Assembly: GCF_932274485.2 (NCBI RefSeq)
Contig: NC_065887.2
Coordinates: 14,046,001 to 14,110,000, forward strand
From: Patella vulgata
Lineage: Eukaryota > Mollusca > Gastropoda > Patellidae
Direction: 5' to 3'
Length of the DNA stretch: 64,000 nucleotides
Shown: positions 39,901-51,900 of the stretch, piece after piece
Layout of the letters: each line of letters begins with the position of its first letter
Numbering within the stretch: the first letter of the stretch is position 1
Position numbers and translations under genes: made by a program
The notes under the pieces: generated by a model
Told to the model about the DNA's origin: nothing
Seen by the model: the letters and a program-made list of their open reading frames with translations, nothing else
The model's database searches: none

Positions 39901-42900
39901 GGATAGACCAACCGATACTTAAAAAAACAAGAACCACATGTGACTACCCTATATTTGTATATATTGTAAATAAGAGTATTTTCAAGTATACTGACAGGGG
40001 CGGATCCAGGATATTTGGAAAGGGGGGGCGTACTTTGAGGGCGAAGCCCGAATTATGAACGCCGAAGGCGCGTAACAACTGCGGGGGGTTTGGGGGGCCT
40101 CCCCAAGAATTTTTTTTAAGATAAGACTCCATATATGCGATTTCCTGGCATCTGATCTTCAAATATTAAACACAACTCCCACCCTATTTTCAGTGTTTTT
40201 TGTCTGCAAAATCATCAGGAACAGATCGGTAGCCTACTGCCTGAAAAATTTCTAAAAGAAAGTCCGACTGAAGGAAATGCACGTGAGTTTTGAAGGAGGT
40301 AGTGATTTATGAAAGAAGGTTGCAAAATGCTTTTTCAAAGATGAGCGTGTTTTTTTTAGAATCTGGTCATGCTGATGCAGAAATCATGCTGCTCACAGAA
40401 CTTTACCTGTCCCTTACCAAGGGCTCACTTACCAAGGGACAGCTAAATGACAGGTAAAGTTCTGTGAGGTAATGTATATCCATGATCGGTCAAATATGGT
40501 TATTTAAGTCACACAATATATAGAATATTTAATCCACTCCAAATAGTAAGAGAATAACGAATATAAAATCCCCTATAACTATTTAGGTATATCCTGTTGG
40601 ATAAATTAGTCATACTTAGAGCCCCACCAATCTATAGACCGGTGATAATCTTTTGGGTCACATAGGTTTTGGGGCCTGCAGGCTGGTTGCGGGACCAAGA
40701 TTAAAAATAAGTATCGCCTGAAATTGGGAGTCATCATTATTTTTTATTTGTCATTGATGAACTAGAAATTATTTTTTTAATGGGTTTGTTGTCCTCCGTC
40801 AGTCCATTTCCCTTTGTTTACATAGCGTTCATCCGGGCACTTCCGTAATTCTTCTCAGTTGAAACATGCCTTACATGGCGGCCGTTCTCCAGTGACGGCA
40901 CACAACGTTAACGTTACGTCAATGGGAGTTACGTGACCACAATACACTCTAGTCAATATATACACCTCTATGGCTAGACACTACAAATTCGGATTTATAT
41001 TAACCCTTTTTTCTACTCTTCGCAAATAAATGGACGAGAGATGATTGCGACTTTCGTTTTTCCGACATGATTAGGCTACCTGTCTGTAGGGCATCTGCGG
41101 CGCGTTGGTGACTTGACGTCAGCTGACCATTGCACGCGTGACAGATATCCGATTGCCGTAAGTAAGATCCTTTGTGGGATCACAGCGTGTACATATTCTC
41201 GCGCTAAAGCCAAGGAGTGTGGTCATGTTTTATATGAGAGTGAACGTGTAAAAAAGTTTGCTGCATTGGCTCGTTCGTTTTTCGTTTTTGGTCCGCAATT
41301 TTTAAAAAAATTTTACACCTTGCCGGAATAAGGGGGGGGGGGGGAGGGGCGTGCGCCGGGTGCACCCCCCCTTGGATCCGCGCCTGACTCAGCGCCATGG
41401 AAAACACATCACTTAGTTTTTCGTATAACAAAATGATCCTGTAAACATATCTTATTTATTTTGCTTCTTATTGTGAACAATATTCAAATGGGAACACATC
41501 AATAACAACACATTTGTACACTTATGGATGTTTAATCTGTAATCAACAGTACAGAGTCAGAGGGGTCAAAACCAAAAGTACGACACAGATGTAAGTATCG
41601 CGTGTGTCCTCCACGGACTCTTGCGCACGCTGTGCAGTGACGTCGCATGAAATTTACCAATGTTTGAAAGAAGGCCTGGGGCAAATTGTTCCATTCTTGG
41701 ACAAGAGCAGCTTCTAAAGCAGCAATGGTGTGCATCTGTGGTCTCTGATACAGACGGCTTTCAATCTCATCCAAGACATGTTCTATCGGTGCCATGTCCG
41801 GAGACATGGCTGGCCAGTCCAAGACATTGATGTTGTTAGCAGCCAGGTAGTCTATACTAAAACGGGCGGTATGCGGACATCTATTATCCTGTTGGAAGTG
41901 CTGAAGTTGTGGGTGCGCTCGAAACATCGGAACAACAATTGGTTGCAAGACATCATCACTGTAGGCTACAGCATTAACGCGACCCCTGCAAATGTGTAGG
42001 GCGGTCCAATGATGAAATGTGAAGCCTCCCCACACCATTACACTACCCCCACCCCACCGATTCGTTTCGAAGACGCAGCAGTCTGCAAGACGTTCCCCAA
42101 GACGTCTCCACACACGTTGACGGCCATCAGCGTGATAAAGATGAAAGCGACTCTCATCACCGAAGAGCACACTTTGCCAGTCTACTCTTCTCCATGTCTG
42201 GTGTCCTTGAGCCCATATCAAACGCCGCTGATGGTGATGATCCCTGAGGATAGCTCCAACATAAGGTCGTCGTGCACGGAGTCCTACTTCTCTTAGACGT
42301 CTTACGGTGTTGGCACTTACTGGTCCTTGTCTTCCGACGACTGCTGCACCTGTTTGAGTCACTTGGCGGAATCTGTCATGTAGCGGTCTTGAGCCTGGGT
42401 TGTAACGCGTTGTGGACCAGGACGTTGAGGGTCACGTGTTGATCCAGTAACTCGAACACGTTCCACCAACCTTACAATAGTGGACTGATGACAATTGAAG
42501 TGTCTGGCAATAGCATGTGTAGACATGCCAGCCCTGGACATTCCCATGGCTTCATTCCGTTGATTTTCAGTAAGTCTCGGCATCTCTAGCTCGATTCCTT
42601 CACACGTCCAACAACAAATTACGACAGATTGACGTTTCACAGTTCATGTACTGCACATGCTTTTAAAGGGCTCACACACAATGCTGCACGTGAATATTGG
42701 GTTTTTCATGTGCATCTCGTGCAATTTTTTTTTTTGCACACAGGCCGATATATTTTGCATTTGGGAGCATTGTGTGAAACAATAGTTCATAGTATTGCAT
42801 AATATTATACATACAAAACCACCTAGTAATAAAATATTTGGGAAAAAAAAGTGATGCGTTTTCCATGGCGCTCAGTATATTATGATTTACCTTGACGATT

Positions 42901-45900
42901 CTGCTGTTAAATTAATACCAGTAATATGTGTCCATAGATCTGTATAAGGTGTTGGTGCTAATGTTATCAGCTTACTGTGTAGACTTAATACATGTAATAA
43001 TGGTACTGTAATTATAAAAACATAGTCAAATTTAAACACATTCTTTTACTGCCATATGTTGAAACTTTTCAACATAAAGTTTTATCCTTACAGTCTCATT
43101 TAATTCAAAAAATATTTTTTATAATTATATATTTAAAAAATATTTTTTATAACTATTTATTTAAAAAATATTTTTTATAACTATTTATTTAAAAAATATT
43201 TTTTATAACTATTTATTTAAAAAATATTTTTTATAACCATTTATTTAAAAAATATTTTTTATAACCATTTATTCAAAAAGAAAATCTTAAAACTATTTAC
43301 ATAAAAAATATTTTTATAACCATTTACTTAAAAACAATTTTGAATAACTATTTATTAAAAATTTATCTAAAAAAATATTTATTTCAAAAATATTTTCTAT
43401 AACCATTTCTATTTAACTAATTTTCCGTAGCCAATTACTTCAAAAACATTTCCATAACTATTTATCTAAAAAAATTAAACAGACTCACAGAAACTGTTTT
43501 TCTTGCTAATGTTTTGAACTTGTTGTTGGTTTAACTGGCCACCAAGTCCTAATAACTGTAATTCTAAATTAGTCCTGTAAAATATTTCATATACAACAGA
43601 TCAGAAAAACAGTTATCTAAAAGTTTTATATTCACCTTGATATTGAGGTTCAATTTTGTCCCTTAAAGCATCTGTGCGTCAGCAAACGTCTTGGTACATT
43701 TAGTTCCCTTTCAATTGTAATGAATGCCAAAATCAGTTTAGAATTAGCTAAGATAAATCAATTTTTAGCTGCACTGGGATGTGACAGAGTTGTGCTTATG
43801 TATTATGTGACAGCTAAATCTGTCCATCGTAGTCTTTTTGGCTTCAAATTGTATAAATATTATCATTCAGACATTTATTCACATGACCAACTCTCTCTAG
43901 ACTTTCGGATGGCTGTGATATTTAATGGACTAAAACACAACTGCCATTTAATTTAAAAATCGATAATCAAGACTTTGTGTTTTATTGTTGTAAGGGTACT
44001 TGACAATCAAGACTATATTGTCACAACTTCAGACATTAATAGTATTTGCTTAGAATAAAGTAATTTGAGTGAAATTTTCAATATATTCCCTTTTCATTAT
44101 CTATTTTTGAACTATTATCAATATCTTAACGAATCGTTAACCAAGAAATTTCTAATTAGCAAAAGGCTTTAAGGTTTGTAAAAATATCTTGCCTTAACCC
44201 TTAACCACTGTGGTCTAAATATAATATCTACCATCTAAATATAGACCTACCTGGCAACAGAGCAAACAAACAAAAGATAGACTGAATCAGTACCTATCCT
44301 ACCAAACAATGAGCGAAATCTGGGGTAGGTTGTATGTAGTAAATCTTCCATGACACTTCCCATTGCTCGAGTTAAATCTTTTGAACCCTACAACAGATTA
44401 AAAGACATACATGTATACACCATATCATATTCTGTTATTTCGTTAAGAATCTAAATTACTGCAAATGAAATAAAATGGAGTTTTAGTTCTCTTTCGACGA
44501 GGGTTCTCTTGTCATTATCAAGCATAGAATAATAATCTGTCATTAACTATGCTCGCGAAAAAAAATGGCAGCAGTTTTATTTTATAGCGAGCAGCATAGA
44601 TCGATAAAATTTCAATTCAACATATTGTCATATACTCTGTTACTAAACCAACTTATTCATGTCATTAAGGAATAGTGGTCTGAAACCTTCTTGAGTAACT
44701 TAAATAAGTTACTTCCCTTTATTACTAAAAGGCTTTGAGCCTAGAAGGAATTTTGGGAGGGAGTGAAATGAAAGATGGCTGTGTGATATTTATATTGAAC
44801 ACAACTGAACCATTTTTGACTGATATTAGAGATTCACCATTGACAATGGGGGGGTGGGGGTTGGATGGCCGAATGGTTAGCACGTGCGCACTGTATCGTA
44901 AGATTGTAAGGCCTGTCATTGAACCACGTGTTAGTCCCGGAATGACCTAGTTTGTGTTGAGTGGACATTAAACCCCATTTCTCTCTCTCTCTCTTGCAGT
45001 AAAATGAGACTATTAAGTATAAAATATACATTTCTTTGAACACACATTGAACCTTACCGGTGTAATTGGTCGTGTCACCATCATCTCAGCTAAATCAGCC
45101 ATCATTTGTTTTGGGTCATGTGATATGGGTTTAACCAATACATGTTTGTTTTCTTCTGGTACCATAGGTATAACCGAGTTAGATAATTGTCGACATAATG
45201 GACACCAGTATTCTCCTTTCTTTACAGCTAAATTATCCGTATTCTCCTGGGACTGAACAACATCAAAAGTATAAAATATATTCAACAAATATGTATATAT
45301 TATGCCAAAGATTGACTCCGGTCCATCTGTGACGTCACATGTGCTCCGGTGCCCACCGAGACTATATATAGAGGGCCACCGCACATCCTCATTTAAGCCT
45401 GAAGAGTTCAAATAAGAACAAAACTAGTAGCTGAGAGAAATCTGGAAGGGCTGTTCGTCTACTCACAGATTTTTTACTATATTATGAAAGCTTTAATCAA
45501 CCCCTTTAGTACCTGGATAACCCGAAAATATCAGGAACCAGAGGCTAGGGTATATGAATTATTTAAGGACTGTATACTTGTCTTGTGACTCTGGTGATTT
45601 GAGGCCATTTAGAGAGAAGTACTAATACTGGACTACAGCTTTACATCCCTTGATCTCTTGTGACCAGGATGTAGGATTGAAATTTGGAAGGTTTTCTATG
45701 TTACCTGGATTTTTCAAGAACTAAAATATTAGGATCAAATAAACCAAATTGGTTTGAACTACCATACTGTCTTTTCATCAGGTTACTAATCGCTTTCATA
45801 ACAAACAGATTTCCAGTGCGGAACTTCAAAAAGATCATAATATAATTCAAGGTCTAAACAAAATAGATCTTTTTTTATCTAATACCTTTTAAAGAAATAT

Positions 45901-48900
45901 CAAACAAATTTCCAGTGACGAAAGTCAAGATAACAAACTGTAATTGAGAGTTCCAAATATACATAACAGATTTTTTTATCTAATACTTTCTAAGGCAATA
46001 TCAAACAGACTGCCAGTGACGAAAGTCAAGAGATCAAACTGTAATTGAGAGCTCCAAACATAACAGATTTTTGTTTTCTTCAAGTATTTATTTAAACAAT
46101 AATATAAAAAAAATTGAGTTACCTTTAAAGATTTGATGTATGAACTATGACAATCAAGATGTAGAAAGTGACCACATGTTTGAACTATGACCCCACCTTC
46201 CCATCCAATATTAACAGACATTTGACAGGACGCCTGAGAAAAAAAGAAAGTTGTTATAATTTCAAGTTTCAGGTTGCATTTAAAACAATTCAATTTTCAC
46301 AAGATAAGAGGTTTTAATTTTGCCAAAGGATTGTATAGAGTAATGTTTTACTTGATAAATGTGCCTACTGGATACTTGGTTAAAAGCGGGAAATACTGAC
46401 ACGTAGGGTGATTTTTTTGTTAAAATAAAAACAGGTCAGAACCAGAATATTGTTTTTCTTATGGCCTTAATTCTTGTATTTAATGTTTAATTTGTCTTTA
46501 ACAGAAATGAACAATAACAGAGTATGCCAAATATTGTGAAATATTCAATTCCTCATATCTTTGTAATTCTGAATGATATTTATCCAATTTTTGGACTGAT
46601 ATTCCTTTTAGAGATTCAACTTTCACAATATTATAGTTATCAAGGGACCATCAAATGATCATAAGTATCTTTACAGTAAATAAAGAAAACTGTAAGAAAC
46701 CTCATTCAAGTCTTTACAAAGTTCATCTAATCTTCTGCGTTGAACCATAGCTCTATTTGATAGACGTGGATATCGTTTCTCTATAATACTAACTGGCGTC
46801 TCTACTTCAACTTTCGGACAATGACCCAGTACTGGAAATATATACGTTATAAAAATTATTTAGCTCTCGATTTTGACTGTCGTACAAGAAGCTAATGTTT
46901 TTACCTCCATCCATCGTCTGCCCTGTGTAAAGAATGAGTCATTTTGATGGATTTCAAGGCATGTTGTTTAAACATACATTATGCAAGAGCTAAATCAGCC
47001 AATTGCAGGTCTTTCTTTAGGCCATAAATATCTGAATTATTAATTAGGCATTAATTAACTTATCCAGACCATAATCAACACTATGTTTTTTATCGTACCA
47101 ACTTAAGTAATGACCATCAAGGCTAGGCCCAAAATTCAATCGCTAAATACTTGGTTCAGGGTGGATCAATTTAACTGAAATTTTCAGCAAATTCCCTTTA
47201 CATTATCTAGGTTTTAACTATAATAGTGAGAACTGCCAGCTGTTTATCCAATCTCCCATAACGTATCTTTAAATCAAATTGCTTACTCCACATAATAGCA
47301 ACATAGCAGGGGCACCACCTAAACATACAGCTTTAGGATTAGTGGTTACCTACAGCAAACAAAATAAATGAAATGTCTTTAATAATCAATTCGCCAACAC
47401 AATAACTAGTTATCTAAAGAAATGAAATGGGGTTTAACGTCCTGCAATTCTGACCTAATAAAGACAGGCCTAAGCCATGCAGTATGCTATGAGAAATTAT
47501 AACATGGACAGAGGCGCTACAGCCTTCATGTACACTTATTTCAAATTCCAACTGTCAAGAGTTCTTTTACGTGCACGTCAACGTGCAGAACTGACTACCA
47601 CTACTAGCCTGAAACTATCTTAACGAATGACAGTACAATATATAATTTACCATTACTAGCCTCAAACTATCTTAACGTATGACAGTACAATATATAACTT
47701 ACCACTACTAGCCTGAAAGAATACAACTAATCCTACTGGTCTTTCAGCTGTTGATGTTGTACACTGACTACATATCACACAATCATAACCTTCATCTGCT
47801 GTTATATCCATTCCTTCATCTTTTACACCATCATCAACTCCATCATCTATAACATATATATGTATAACATAATCACCACAATGAGCTAAAGTACAATAAA
47901 TGAAATGAAATGGGGTTTAACATCCTACTCACTACAGCAACCAGGTTAATGATGACAGACACATGCCGTGCATTAGGCTAGATCTAATTCTTAAGGCCAC
48001 CTCAATATTTTGTCATGGTCGTTGAGATGTAAAAAAGGTTAGGGCACGTGATTGTTGGCAAGATTGAGAGGGTAAATGTTAGGGCTAGGTCCAGAGTTAG
48101 AATTATTTTTATATGAAGAGCATGCGCAATAAATACTACAGGGGTAGACTGGAATAAGCAGACGCTATGGATTGCCATTCGATTGAGACTTCTTGCATAT
48201 TTCACCGAACATAACTGATTTGAAATTAGAGTAAAAATGGAAACGACTGAATGTAAATCAGTTTATATACATTTATATTACATTATTATATGCGTTGTGA
48301 CCCATTTGTGGCAATTTCTAGGTCCCAAATGTGTAACAGAGTGATTTATACCTGAAGTTGACGTTTATATTATGTTTGTTATTTATTTTTAATAAATAAC
48401 CTGGTGTGACAATCTGATCTATAACTGAAGTTGACGTTTAAACTCTCGACAACTTCTGTGAAGACACGTTCTTAATAAACATCTAGTTAATGCAAGATGT
48501 TCTTCAACAAGCTACACATGATCCGCGTTTAAAAATAGACTGAACTTCAAAGAGAATGTATTAGTTGTCAGTTCATTATACCTTGACCTGACAATGACTT
48601 TTAAAGAAATATGCAGTTTAATTACAAACACCATAATTGATAATAAACAATACCATATATGATTATCACTCCTGTCCACCTCAGCTAAATGTTAGAGGCT
48701 TTATAAGCAGACGTTTACTGACAGCAAGTCAGACTTGGAATAGAGCTCCTCTCGATTTGTGTCTATTTCATGTTCTCAATAAAGGTCTTATATACATTAT
48801 GATATTCTGTTATCTGTAAGAAAGTGTTACAGAAACAGTAATGGTGCTCGTGAACCAGTGAACCAGACACAGCGTGACCCAGTTCTACGTAGCCGCAGGA

Positions 48901-51900
48901 AATTTTGTTAGACGCCAGAATTCTCCAGTTAAAACTCCACATTGAAAAGGTACGTTAGCTTTTGTCTTTGTTAATTTTCGATCATGGCTGAACATCCTGA
49001 AGTTGCAACTTTATTTCAGAATTTAACTGGGGAATTAAGTGGGCTGTCTACAACTTTGAAACATCACAGAATTTCTAATTTAGTGGAATCTTTTTCGGGG
49101 GAGCCTAAAACTTTTGAACCCTGGATAAAAAGTATTGAAAAATATTCCTTTTTGGCCGAAATTGCCACAGATAAGGTTAAGAATGTGGCTTATCAATCCA
49201 GTATTGGTACTGTGAGCAATTTTTTAAATAGATTTTTAACCGAAAATCCAAATTGTACTTGGGAAATTGTAAAAAAGGAATTGGCCACGAGATATGACAC
49301 TATTGCGGACCCACAACATGCCTTGGTTATCTTACAACGGGCTAAACAATTTATTTCTGAAAATGTTCAGGTATATGCTGAACGGTTACTTTCTTTGGCT
49401 ACAAAAGCATATAATTCTGCCGAAATTATTTTAGAACCCGTTCAGCGGCAATTAGTAGGCTATTTTATTACGGGATTGCTCGATGATCGGTTAAAAATAA
49501 AATTAATTCGGGACAATCCGAAAACGTTACAAGAAGCCACAGTTTCGGCCATGTCCGAACAAAATTTGCAAGCTCGATTTGCCTTACGCTTAAATCAGCA
49601 TTCTACCCCACGTTATACCCATAATCATGAGCTGATGGAAGTTGATCATCTTCGGCCAATGCAAAAATGCCAGAAATGTTTTAATTTTTCGGCCATCGCA
49701 CTAATGATTGTAGGTCACTCATGAGTTTACCACCTGCCATAAATAGTATTTACGATGTAAACCACCTTTCTCTTCAAATAGGTCTAATTTTATAAATCAA
49801 CCTTCTTTTTATCCCAATAGGTCCAACTTTTCACATCGGCCGCCTTTCTGGCGCAATCCAAATGTTATTTGTTGGACTTGCAATCGACAGGGACATATTA
49901 GTAGAAATTGCGAATGTAATAGGTCTGTCCATCGCCCTCCTAATCCACCTAGGTTTAATGGTTCAAGGCGGCATCAAAATTTAAACTAAAACGCTCTTTT
50001 CATGTTGAAGCTAATGGAAAGAGCTCACAAAAAATGCCTTTATTTAATTTAAATATTTCTAACAATCCAAGTTCTTGTTTACTAGCACTAGGATCTCAAA
50101 ACTTCAGATCGTTAATTGACAGCGGAGCTGAAGTAAGCATAATTAATAATCGCATATACCAAAAATTACAGTATAAACCTAAATTAATAAAAGATTGGGT
50201 TCATTTACAATCGGTCAATGGCCTTTTACAATAGGCAAGACTAAGATGACACATCAATTTTATGTTGTATCAAATATCAATCGCAATTTTATATTAGGGC
50301 GCGATTGGTTACTTAATAATGGCGTTAGATTATATTATGATTTAGGGTGCTTAAAAGTTAAGGATGAATATATACCTTTGGTTGAAGATTTACACATATC
50401 TTCTTTAGTGCGAATAGCTAATCAGGTAATTATTAAACCTCAAACGTCTAGTGTATGTTTCACCCATGCCAAACCAGTTGCTAATTTGATGCATGACGAT
50501 TCCGTTATCATTTCTCCTGTGAATTTTGGCTTCATTAGTAATCAACCCGGGTTGTTAATTAGTAATGGTGTCAGTAATGCGACTAAACGCCGTAGATTTC
50601 CCATTATGATAACAAACAGCACTAATCGTACATTTAAACTTAAAAGGGGGTGTATTGTTGGACAGAGTGATTTATACCTGAAGTTGACGTTTATTTTATG
50701 TTCGTTATTTATTTTTAATAAATAACCTGGTGTGACAATCTGATCTATAACTGAAGTTGACGTTTAAACTCTCGACAACTTCTGTGAAGACACGTTCTTA
50801 ATAAACATCTAGTTTATTCAAGATGTTCTTTAACAAGCTACACATAAACATCTAGTTTATTCAAGATGTTCTTTAACAAGCTACACATGATCCGCGTGTA
50901 AAACTAGACTGAACTTCAAAGAGAATGTATCATATATACCTTGACCTGACAATGACTTTTAAAGAAATATGCAGTTTAATTACAAACACCATAATTGATA
51001 ATAAACAATACCATATTTGATTATCACACCTGTCCACCTCAGCTAATTGTTAGAGGCTTTATAAGCAACGTTTACTAACAGCAAGTCAGACTTGGAATAG
51101 AGCTCCCCCCGAGTTCAGCCGCTGCCTTGGCAGAGGGGTGGAATGGTTGATTCAAGATTGTTAGATGTGTTCCTGTCGTAGACTAGTTCTTGTATAGTTT
51201 AAGTACCGTATTGTTGTTGTATGTATGTAACTGTAGCTGTTATATGTTCCCGTTGTAAATAAATGCTGTATTTACTAAACTGGTCTACTGTTATCACTAG
51301 CGATAGTGTTACAGTAACAGTAATGGTGCTCGTGAACCAGTGAACCTGACACAGCGTGAACCAGTCCTATGGGGCCGCAAAAAATCTTGTTAGACGCCAG
51401 AATTCTCTAGTTAAAATTACATGTTGAAAAGATAATAGTTCGAGTAATGCAGCAGTATCTGAGAATCGCAATATTATTTTATATGTTCTAAAGTCACTAC
51501 CTTGTGTCTAAAAATTAAAAAGATTACGAATTGATTATCGTTGGATATTTCTCTGGTCATATATTTTTATCCTGTGATTAAAAAGAACACTACTAGAAAT
51601 TACCTTCTCCCTCCATAGCTTGCTCCATAAAAGCTTTCTGTTTTGAAGCAAACTCTGCCATAAGTTTTTCTTGCCTTGCTGCAGCTTTACGTCGTCTGAA
51701 AATATATCAACAAAACCGTGGTATGTAGAGCATTCCCTTCAAAACTTTTCCAGATAGGCACTTTTTGACATAGTGAGATTTCTTTTTTCAACTTTTTAAC
51801 ATAGTTTGGGGTATTAATTTGTATGTTACAGTTTATTCTTTTGGGTTAAAACACGGATTAGTCAAACAATACCAGTAGCTGGTCAACAAAAAATTTAGCG

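Larger units (their letters stand above)
48332..51436 (+). mobile_element. Fossil LTR retroelement (Ty3/gypsy-like), gag-protease only
   Basis: Left LTR 48332-48831 (starts TGTAACA, ends TGTTACA), internal region 48832-50650, right LTR 50651-51313 preceded by a polypurine run. A leader with a possible primer-binding site (TGGTGCTCGTGAACC) follows each LTR, so a second leader copy extends to 51436. Parts present: gag with a capsid-like region and a CCHC zinc knuckle, then an aspartic protease with DSGAEV and ILGRDWL. No reverse transcriptase, RNase H or integrase part is recognisable. The element is broken, with several disruptions, and moderately old since the LTRs differ. It lies antisense in the UBR3 intron between exons 15 and 16. 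Family is inferred from the gag and protease motifs only. Confidence 0.85.
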
